This document shows, piece after piece, positions 56,013-64,000 of a stretch of DNA of 64,000 bases (position 1 is the first letter of the stretch; the number at the start of each line of letters is the position of its first letter). The position numbers were made by a program, and so were the translations under genes. The notes below the pieces were generated by a model. That model did not search any database, was not told where the DNA came from, and was given only the letters and a program-made list of their open reading frames with translations. Source of the DNA: Imbricaverruca yamaguchii (taxonomy: Eukaryota > Arthropoda > Thecostraca > Neoverrucidae); assembly GCA_034440575.1 (NCBI GenBank), contig JAOTOL010001621.1:1281001-1345000 (forward strand), written 5' to 3'.

Positions 56013-58240
56013 ATATATACATACAGCGGCTGATGTGTACACAACAGGATGCAGCATTGTCCCAGTCTGTCAACACACCATCAAAAGCCAGAAACACACA
56101 CAGGCCTCGACACGTACGCAGTGCGTAAGCATAGAGTAATCAAGACGAGGAAACATCAAATGGCTAACGTCGCGTGTCACCAACGCAGATCCGCAGCCCT
56201 CACTCAGCAAAGCAACAAAGCGGTAAAATAGCCTAATGCACGGTCAAGTCCGCTGTCGAAATACTTCAGCCCACAGTTGCAGTGAGCTGCCGCGTCACAC
56301 ATTTGCACTGCTGGTGTAGCGAGGCCCAAGTGCGATTCTGACAGGTACAAAGCTAGTCCTGAGCCGGATCCTGCCCAGGAGACGACAGTGGCTGGACGGT
56401 GTATGCTATGTCGCAGACCGGCCCTGTTCGATCGGCGCCCGTTGGCAGCAGATTCGCCGACGCGGCACGCCCGCCAACGGATCCTTCGGTGCAATGACGC
56501 GCCGCGTGGGCACGGCGCCAGCTGTCGCCCCATCAGCTGCCTTTTTACGCAGATCTCGGGGGCCGTGATGTGTGCTCAGGACCAGCCGATGGCCAGCGCA
56601 TACTTACGACTACTACACAACGATGAAGCATATTGAAGCAGTCCGCATGAATATGCTAGCAGAAGCTAACCAGGGAATTAAAATACGACTACACGCCAGG
56701 AGCTTTGTGTAGTGTGTCCAACCAACACAGGCACGGGAAACCAACACAAAACGAAAACACTGCCGAATACAACAGAAAATCGTGACGAGAACGTCAAGTG
56801 CATCACACACGGCCCGGCCAGGGACTGTCAAGGTCGGCAGAGAGCGCAGCACGTTGATATTGTCGCTAATGGCACGTGAAGCGTTGTTGACCACAATATG
56901 TGGCATCACATCAACGCCAATGCATTCACGGACAAGAGGCCAGGCAATATCGCCAGCCATATTCCTTCGGGGACATTGACAGCGGACTTATGCAGAGCTT
57001 TCCTGAATCTCGCCGGCTGAAGAGCGCACGGCAAGAGTGATGCATACGAATGTATGGGTTAGGCTGTATACACTTAGGTTGTATTCTAAGGGTTCAGTTA
57101 ACACTAAGTCTACAATTAGGTTCAGTTAGGCTGTATTCTAAGTGCGGCTATACTCTCGAACTAAAAGTGATATATCACATAACCGAGCTAATTCATCAGC
57201 TTGACATAATTTTATTTGGATGCAAATAGATGGAACCTATATCTGCCAGCGTTCAAAAATTGATCGTTTTTGGAACTTTTTCCATCCAAGGCAAATCCAT
57301 ACACTCGTAAAAAAAATACACTCCATGCATTGCTGGATGAAGACATAATTAACTAGCAATAGAAAGCTAGATGTTATTATTGTCCAATAGTGAAAATTCG
57401 ATGGAGAGGGAGCAGCATGATATGGGGGCTATACCATTTGATTATCTATGGTTGATAATCAGATCCATTTTCAGTCCTGATAAACATCATCTTGTTTAGT
57501 CATACTGAGTCCCTTACCACAAAAACTTCGCAACATAATTGAGGATAATGCACATTTGTTATTTCAGGACATCTGCAGGAACATTCCAAAAGGAGGCAGG
57601 AGTGGAGCCGAAAATAAGAGCCAGCCAGATTGGAAGAGTACCAGCTTGCTAGCATACACAATAGATGACAACAGATGCCAAAATCTGGATAACTTTGCTG
57701 TCTACATATTGATATGACCTTAATACCAATGCACATTCCATATTCCGTAGCATATAGGTCAGGTGTGATTGTCTGGTGCAGAGCAGGCAAATTAATAAAC
57801 AGCCACCCATGCCTTCATGTGTACATTCTAGATTTGTAGAAAAAGCTCAGAATAGAGTCCAGAAGTGCTCAGAAAAATGTATGGCTGAACACAGAGCTAG
57901 AGAGCCAGAGTGGCATCAACACTAACATCAACTGGTAGGCCACTGGGCAGCAGTTCCTTAAAATCCCCCCCAAAATATTGGTGGATATGGCCCATGTTTT
58001 ACCATGGCATAGGGATGTTCAGGGTCATCATTGCAGTTTAAGGCAACCACGAGACACGTTTTGCACACATTTTACCTCCACGAAGCATACAAAGGTGTTA
58101 AGTTTGGCTAAATTATGTTAGGTTAGTTTTTTGTTGTAAGCTATACAAATTTTCATTTTTGAAATATTTTTTTCTTCAAGAAAAATAATTGAGTCTTTTA
58201 GTCAAAACAGTTGAGGCTAACTTAACACGTGCCCTGGAGG
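56013..58240. other. Gene-poor stretch
   Basis: No gene recognised. 56380-56600 is CpG-rich. 57050-57150 holds several GGTTAGGCTGTATTCTAAG-like repeats about 70 bp apart. The remainder is AT-rich unique DNA. Confidence 0.4.
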
Positions 58241-58247
58241 GCCTCTG

Positions 58248-59575
58248 AAAACAACGCGCACTGGAGGGGGGCGGATTCAGCCGCCCCCTAAGATCTCAGC
58301 TCCTATGAAGTCTAGAGCAACGAAATTCACAGGGTGGATGGGCACGATAGTGAACTCTGTTGTGTGCAAAGGTCATGACCTTAGGTCAATATCTTCAAGG
58401 TCAAATGAGGTCAAAATAGCTAAATGTTCTGGTTTTGCGTGGCTTGGCTTGTCATTGTTATGGATCGCTGTGGTTGTGTTTAAATGCTCCAAAATTGACA
58501 TTAATGATGTTTTGGACATTACTAATGATGCAATACAGATATCAGATCCGCCATTTGACCTCAGGTCACCTATATAGGAGCACTTTATTAGGTCATTACG
58601 TGGTCCAGTTACCGGAACCGGGCTCCCATCCCAACTGCTCCGTTGGGCGGCTCGGCACAATCGGCTTCGCAAAGAAAGGAGTGAAATACATGAATAAAGT
58701 ATGGAAACGCTTAGGCAAACAATGACAAACAGTAGATTTCGGGATGTATAGGGAGTAACATGTAAAGTGACATCAATCGCAAGGCAGTCATTTGCATTTA
58801 TGACACATTCCAGTTGACCAAGTTTGGTTCCATTAGCCTATCATGAACTTGACCTGACTTGACCTCGGCGACCTAACATGACTTTTAAATTATATAGCAT
58901 AACAATATGCATCAAACAAGTCGCTAGTGTTGTCAAGAACACTTCCCTATTGCCAATATACGGGAAGCGCATCAGCGCCGATTTTTGTGGTCTGGCGCTG
59001 CAAATTGTTTTTAGGTTAACGGTCCCTAACTTGAAAACTTCTAGGCCGATTTGCGTTTTTCTTGCTTTAAACAATGCGCCAGTGATTTCTAAGCAGGTAC
59101 ACGAAAAAGGTGGTGCATATTGGCCGGTACAATATGGAGCTATGTACGAAAAATCGGAAGTATTGGCGGATTTCGCCATACCCCATCTAGGGCGTGTGTT
59201 AACCTGTTATGAACTTGACCTGACTTGACCTCGGTGACTTGACATGACTCTGGAATAATGTACCATGACAATGTACATCAAACAAGTCGCTAGTTTTGCC
59301 AAGAACACTTCCTTTTTGCTAATATACGGGAAGCGCATCAGCGCCGATATTTGTGATCTGGCGCTGAGAAAATGTTTTGACTTTAGCGACCCCTAACTCG
59401 AAAAAAAAATTTGGTCGATTTTAATTTTTCTTACTTCAAACAACGCGCCGGTCATTTATTGGCAGGTACACAAACAATGGCGTATATCGGCAGGTAAAAT
59501 GTGGAGTTATCTACGAAAAACCGGAGGGGTGGGCGGATTTCGCCCCCCCTCCAATGCGCGTGTTAAGCTCCCATA
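58248..59575. mobile_element. Possible ~1.3-kb element with inverted GC-rich ends
   Basis: The left ACGCGCACTGGAGGGGGGCG (about 58253) is the inverse of the right CCCCCCTCCAATGCGCGTGT (about 59554-59573). Between them lie 500 bp of unique DNA and a 366-bp tandem dimer. No transposase and no clear target duplication were found. It could be a non-autonomous DNA transposon whose terminal part was tandemly duplicated. Confidence 0.45.
58843..59573 (+). repeat. 366-bp tandem duplication (two units)
   Basis: ATGAACTTGACCTGACTTGA starts both units (58843 and 59209). Matching landmarks follow at the same offset: CATCAAACAAGTCGCTAGT, ATACGGGAAGCGCATCAGCG and GGCGGATTTCGCC. The units differ at about 20 percent of positions, so the duplication is not recent. 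Confidence 0.9.
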
Positions 59576-59917
59576 GGTTACTTAATTTGATTTTAAAACA
59601 AAATATTTGGAAATTTTCAATGAAAAGTTTTCTTGCATGGAAGGTAATGCTAGGTTAAGTTATGCTATGCTGCATCTTTTTCTTCAATTTGAACTTACTC
59701 TTCATGCTATATTACCAAACTCCAAAACACCTTTCGGGTGTTACTCTGCTACCCACCTGAAAAGTATGCACTTGCAGAGGAAATGGGTGGTTAAATCATA
59801 TAGATACAGCATATTCATAAGCATTGCGTCAAAAAAGAAAAGAAAAAGACAAGCATCGAATCGGTAATTTCAAGAAGTAGAATGAGATGATATTAGTTCA
59901 TATTATATTAAATTTGG

Positions 59918-60076
59918 TTAGGTTAGGCTAGGTTTTCTTATTTTAATAATTATACCGTTACAGTTACCAGCTGCCGTATACAAATGAAATATATTCTGGC
60001 GGAGAATGACGGCGGCGCCTCCGTCCGTCACCAGTCTGTTGCCACGTTGGTCAACGTGGATGATCGTGTGTAATAT
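59918..60076 (-). CDS. Candidate last exon (53 codons), unknown product
   Basis: On the minus strand a textbook acceptor (TTTCCGCATTTTTCCTCAG) is followed in phase 0 by ILHTIIHVDQRGNRLVTDGG, then AAVILRQNIFHLYTAAG, and a stop at 59918. A possible donor (GCAGCTG|GTAACT) would end the exon earlier. The exon is GC-richer than the flanks and shows a DQ followed by a GG pair, then alternating hydrophobic residues. This loosely recalls the small secreted MBF2-like beta-rich domain of arthropods; that is weak, from memory and unverified. No upstream exon was found. Confidence 0.35.
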   Translation of the reverse strand: MLHTIIHVDQRGNRLVTDGGAAVILRQNIFHLYTAAGNCNGIIIKIRKPSLT

Positions 60077-60190
60077 CTGAGGAAAAATGCGGAAAGAAAG
60101 TATTTTTGACGTGAAGAAATATTTAATCAACTGCATGGAGTGTTGAATTTCTGCTTTGTCACGACTAATAAACGCCACAATCAGGTTCAT

Positions 60191-60849
60191 GAACGTGACA
60201 TTTCGAAAAATTAAGTATGAGAACCGCCTGCGGAGTTGGGCAGTCGTAACGACGCACCTATGACGTCAACGTTCCGAGCGACGAAAACGAGCGGTCGGAT
60301 CTCGTCGGATCGGATCGGAACATACCTTAAAGCACAAATTTACCTGTTTTTTTTTAATGGGGCGACCAAAAGATGTAATAAAAAGGGACATCTTTCGGCA
60401 AGCGAAGTGGGACAAAAGTTTTCGGTTTTTGACAGTGGAAATCTTTAAAATTTCTTGCTTCATCTAGCGCATGTTTGGTTCCTAATTGGAGGGGCCCCCT
60501 TGGCTGCGTATTTGCTTTCCATGCAAAGCCTATCGGGTTTATGCTAGACCATTAGAGGTGAATCGGAACCCTGAAAGCAAAAAATCGTCAGCACGTTATA
60601 AAATTCGGTAAAATACTTGAGCTGAACAGATTCGGTAAGACGTCCTGAATCACCATTACATCTGTTGAAATTCGACGAGAAATTACTTCGAACCAAAGCT
60701 GCTCTCTATTGTTACATCGGCGCCAATCCTGTTTTACTTACTCTGCGACCAAATTTAGATGCAACCAAATTAATGCCAGAACATAGCAGCTTTCTAAATA
60801 GTAAAGAACTGGGATGTTTTGGTACACAGTGGGACCAATTACCTCTCAG
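60191..60849. other. No gene seen
   Basis: Unique sequence. GGAGGGGCCCCCTTGGCTGCG near 60487 resembles a lone hAT-type end. Confidence 0.4.
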
Positions 60850-61012
60850 GGCGGGGATGACCGAGTGATTAGAGCGTCGAACTTTGGATATAAAATGTTC
60901 CGGGTTAGACGATCGCACCGCTCAGACATTTCCCACTCCCGCCGCCCGCCAGCGAAAGTGTGGGCGGCGCCGATTAGATTGCATAAAGTGCGCCTTGAAT
61001 CAAGTAATAAAA
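60850..61012 (+). mobile_element. SINE family S2, plus-strand copy
   Basis: The head is GGCGGGGATGACCGAGTGAT plus TAGAGCG with a damaged B box (GGGTTAGACGA). The body has GACATTTCCCACTCCCGCCG, CCCGCCAGCGAAAGTGTGGG and CGGCGCCGATTAGATTGCAT, then AAAGTGCGCCTTGAATCAAG and an AATAAAAAA tail. No clear target duplication. Confidence 0.9.
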
Positions 61013-61243
61013 AACCTGAAAATTGCATCGTAAACCGCGCTGGTTCGGAACATACATTTTCTGAAAAGCCACCATTTGATTTGTGAAATCATGCTCTCCA
61101 AATGAAAAGAAAAACATGTTCGGACTCTATTCGCCGAGGGCCTTCAGGGATGCCCGGTTCGCTTTCATACAACACTTAGTTAGTCATTGGAGTTTAAGGG
61201 ATTCATACAACACCTAGCTTAGACGTTAGAGGGGATATGCATT

Positions 61244-61592
61244 GCCGCCCTGGTAGCTCAGTTGGTTAGAGCGCTGGCCTGCACCGGTCTTCCCTGTATT
61301 GGCAACACAGGGTTCGAGTCGCTTCGCGCGCTCGCATTTAGCCTCCGGCCGGGAGTGTCAGTTGGCAGCTGGCCCGATAAGGCCGGGGACGAGCTACTGG
61401 CGGCCGTGTCGGTGCATTGGCGGCACGTTAAACTTTCGGTCTAAATTCTGCCGTTGAACTGGAGCTCATGGATCGGGTGGTGGTGTCAGGGTTCACGCAA
61501 CAAGCTCTGCTTAGCAATAGAACCCTGGCTCCTCAAGCCACCCCAGTAACAACTCGGATCAAAAATTTTTTTTTTTAATATAAAAAAAAACG
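61244..61592 (+). mobile_element. SINE family S1, plus-strand copy
   Basis: The A box is TAGCTCAGTTGGTTAGAGCG (61255) and the B box GGGTTCGAGTC (61310). It is followed by the body shared with 9598-9933 (GTCAGTTGGCAGCTGGCCCG, ATAAGGCCGGGGACGAGCTA, GGGTTCACGCAACAAGCTC) and a T/A-rich tail. About 85 percent identical to the other copy by eye. The S1 body differs completely from S2, so the window holds two unrelated tRNA-derived SINE families. Confidence 0.92.
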
Positions 61593-61817
61593 CCGATACA
61601 GGGTGTGCGGATCTGAACGGAGAGAGCAGGTAGAGCCGTTAGTGTCAGACTTGGCAGTGGCTGCCGGAGAGAGTGGCACCGTGGGAGGCTACCTTGCTGG
61701 GAGGGTGGTACGCCTCCGAGGTCGGACATCGCGTCGGCGATGCGCTGACAGAGCTGCGACTCCAGCGGGTCGGTGTCAGCGCCCAACGCATCGATCAGAC
61801 GGGGAGACTGCTCGTAG

Positions 61818-61915
61818 CTATCTGTGGGACACGGGTGCACAGCGTGGTCACGGTCGGTGTGGCACAGGGGTGCACGGCATGGTCATGGTCTGTGGGACAC
61901 GGGTGCACAGCAAGG
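61818..61915 (+). repeat. ~40-bp tandem repeat, 2.5 units
   Basis: TGTGGGACACGGGTGCACAG and CGTGGTCACGGTC recur with small changes three times. Confidence 0.8.
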
Positions 61916-61920
61916 TTCCC

Positions 61921-62010
61921 AGACGAACTTAGAACATTGTGAAAACTGCGCCGGACCAACTTAGAACACTGTAACAACTACACCGAATCAACTCAGAACA
62001 CTATAAAAGT
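61921..62010 (+). repeat. ~34-bp tandem repeat, three units
   Basis: GAACTTAGAACATTGTGAAA, CAACTTAGAACACTGTAACA and CAACTCAGAACACTATAAAA head successive units directly before a TA tract. Confidence 0.8.
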
Positions 62011-62014
62011 TGCC

Positions 62015-62228
<214 letters not shown>

Positions 62229-62930
62229 ACCTGCTCTTGTTGATTTGTCGTGGAATGGTCAATTCTGAGACATTTCTGCCATTTGTTTAACCCATGACCT
62301 CACAACGAGTTAAAACACTTGCGGAACACAACACTCAGGATCAGATAACTAACATTCTCATCCAATTATGTGCCTCCCATGTCAAAAGGCTTGTATTTCA
62401 GTAATATGCTGTTGAAAACAAATATTCCAATAGCGCAAAAACAAACATGCATGCCTAATTGTGAATTCAAATGTCGAGTTTTAGGGGCAAACCATATTTT
62501 ATTTTATTTTTGGCTTCGAAAGATATCTTCATTTCTGCACTTTTTCAAATAGCATTGTGGCCGTCTCGAAAATAGGTTACGTGACATTATGTCACGATTT
62601 CAAACATCCCGTAAACGAATATTCCAAGACACCCAAAAGATTCATTGGATTATTGAGTTCACCGATATATATTATTCCACAATTCGGATTGTTATTCAGT
62701 GTGCTAAGGTCCTGAAAAAAAACAACCTTGTTAGTTGACATCTAAGAAAAGCCCGAGGCTCTTCTCTCCTTGACTCCTTGACCATTAACTTAAAAAGTCC
62801 TTGATCGTCGACATCATCTTTCTGAAATTTGCACAGCTAGATGCAGCGCATTAGATAACCACAGCCAAATATTTTCGTCAAAAAATCAAATATTGGGTGT
62901 TATGCTTTTGTCGATATATCGTGGAATGGG
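62229..62930. other. No gene seen
   Basis: AT-rich unique sequence. Confidence 0.4.
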
Positions 62931-62935
62931 CAGGC

Positions 62936-63060
62936 TGCCAATGCAGACCAATCGGCCCGACAGCACCAATCACCGCCGCCACCGTTTGTTCGGCGCCGGC
63001 CAATGTGTCACGTGCCGCCGCGGAAGTTAGCACGTGAGCGGGCGAGTGCCGGTGCCGTCG
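62936..63060. promoter_or_regulatory. Promoter-like CpG island core
   Basis: Within 90 bp there are three CCAAT boxes (62948, 62966, 63000), two CACGTG E-boxes (63009, 63031) and an ETS-like GCGGAAGT (63020), in GC- and CpG-rich sequence preceded by AT-rich DNA. Such clustering is characteristic of TATA-less housekeeping-type promoters bound by NF-Y and bHLH factors. The direction is unknown: a plus frame starts at 63003, and a minus-strand donor candidate lies at 63438. Confidence 0.5.
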
Positions 63061-63317
63061 CCGCTACCCCGGGCGGTGGCAGCTCCCCAAGACGTGAAAC
63101 ATCCGGTGACAGCCACACTGAACGATGCACTGAAGAGGCGCAGCCCGCATCAAAAACGCCCGCCCTGGAGGACAGCAAATCGCACAACGGTGGCTGTCCA
63201 GCCCGTCACTGTTCGCGCGGCCAGTGCTCCCATTGTCCCGTAAAGCAGGCTGAACACGAAGTGAGCCAGCGTGAAAGGTCACGCCTTCTGGTGGTCAGTG
63301 CTCCCATTGTCCAGTAA
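63003..63317 (+). CDS. Unassigned ~104-codon open frame beside the CpG island
   Basis: A true ATG (63003) opens MCHVPPRKLARERASAGAVA, continuing Ser/Gly/Glu-rich and ending in a region that contains a 74-bp tandem duplication. No family recognised. The ATG lies among the CCAAT and E-box motifs, which makes it an unlikely translation start for that promoter. It could be a chance frame in GC-rich DNA. Confidence 0.2.
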   Translation: MCHVPPRKLARERASAGAVAATPGGGSSPRRETSGDSHTERCTEEAQPASKTPALEDSKSHNGGCPARHCSRGQCSHCPVKQAEHEVSQRERSRLLVVSAPIVQ

Positions 63318-63369
63318 AGCAGGCTCAACACGAAGTGAACCAGCGTGAAAGGTCACGCCTTCACTTCAA
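63222..63369 (+). repeat. 74-bp tandem duplication
   Basis: CAGTGCTCCCATTGTCC followed by TAAAGCAGGCT and GTGAAAGGTCACGCCTTC occurs at 63222 and again at 63296 with only a few changes. Confidence 0.93.
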
Positions 63370-63379
63370 ATAATGACGG

Positions 63380-64000
63380 CGATTACTACTAAGCTCTCAG
63401 AGCGGCGACGGGAGAGGAGAGGTATGGGCTCGACTTACTGGCTGAGCCGCACTCGATTCTGTGCGAGGCGAGCTGGGCTGGCATGTTGACTGGGCTGGAC
63501 CTCGCCGCGCTCAGCAGGTCACGAGTCTCGCTCACACCCCTGTCGAGTACAGACAGCAGTCACATAGTGGCCTGAAATTCACTTTTCGTAGAGTAGAAGG
63601 TTGTAGACGAAGATGCGCAAACCCGTAGTGACATGGAAATAATTTGGCAAAACGTGAGCCAAAATATCATCCGATTCGTGAAGATTGCATTTGTTGACAC
63701 AGATCAAAACATATCGCCACGGAGAAAGTTCTTCACATAAATCATGACATGTCGTGATTAAAAACGTGAAAAGTTACTATAACTGAATGCTGCGAAGCTT
63801 GCTGGAAAGTAACTCAGGAAGCAAACACTGCTCACAGAGGGTCAAACAAATTTGCTAGATGTTGGTTTCCACGTAGATTTAGGAATTCTAGAACATTGCG
63901 ATCACGTCCCCGCCAAACACAGACCGATGTCGGTCATCCCCCATACCAAATACCAAATATCAAATACAGATAAAAAACCTTCCGCATCCTTGCAAAATGC
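63380..64000. other. No gene identified
   Basis: GC-rich to about 63560, then AT-rich unique DNA. A minus-strand ATG with good context (63484) followed by a GTAAGT donor (63438) could be a 46-nt first coding exon, but nothing else supports it. Confidence 0.3.

Noticed and set aside
56604..56700. Minus-strand donor (GTC|GTAAGTATG) marking an exon
   Set aside because: An isolated donor-like hexamer without a supporting acceptor or convincing frame.
59910..59935. Arthropod-type telomeric repeat (TTAGG)n
   Set aside because: Only two or three imperfect units (GGTTAGGTTAGGCTAGG); similar isolated words near 57056 and 58125 are not arrays.

Overview
This window reads as nuclear DNA from a metazoan, most likely an invertebrate. 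It has no operon structure and no continuous host gene. It does have GT-AG-like splice signals, CR1- and Jockey-type non-LTR retrotransposons, tRNA-derived SINEs, long-inverted-repeat DNA transposons and very abundant micro- and minisatellites. The species cannot be fixed from the sequence. A repeat-rich arthropod or other marine invertebrate would fit, but that is inference. No rRNA operon, CRISPR array or convincing tRNA gene was seen.

Layout. 1-3.5 kb: unique DNA, a CpG-rich patch and a decayed Jockey/I-like LINE (+) carrying two later insertions. 4-6.1 kb: a ~300-bp tandem repeat, a SINE, and a 36-bp minisatellite split by an insert carrying a hammerhead-ribozyme core. 6.9-15.8 kb: TA tracts, a 0.68-kb palindrome, two SINE families and a 30-bp minisatellite. 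15.8-20.1 kb: a young CR1 LINE with a perfect 20-bp target duplication, then a second, shorter copy of the same family. 26.3-30.9 kb: a ~3.9-kb array of a 45-bp unit. 30.97-33.7 kb: a foldback element with ~1-kb arms. 34.7-37.45 kb: a long-TIR DNA transposon with a perfect 8-bp target duplication, a broken internal ORF and the same hAT-like MITE in both arms. 37.7-39.4 kb: a G-rich 30-bp minisatellite. 42.0-43.1 kb: another foldback element, with one arm interrupted. 43.8-47.8 kb: a 35-bp minisatellite, a decayed ~32-bp array between two copies of a dispersed repeat, and a CT tract. 49.8-52.7 kb: a SINE with target duplication and an old CR1 copy. 53.4-55.6 kb: a CpG-rich stretch holding the best host-exon candidates (minus strand). 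58.2-59.6 kb: a 366-bp tandem dimer between inverted GC-rich ends. 59.9-60.1 kb: a candidate last exon. 60.8-62.2 kb: two SINEs and a TA tract. 62.9-63.4 kb: a promoter-like CpG island.

The parts do not form a pathway. The window records successive insertions: repeat arrays split by retroelements, SINEs inside LINEs, and MITEs inside transposon arms that were then duplicated. The LINE machinery (endonuclease/RT) could mobilise LINE copies and possibly the SINEs. The DNA elements here look non-autonomous. Long open frames over the minisatellites arise because unit lengths are multiples of three and lack stops; they are not evidence of proteins.
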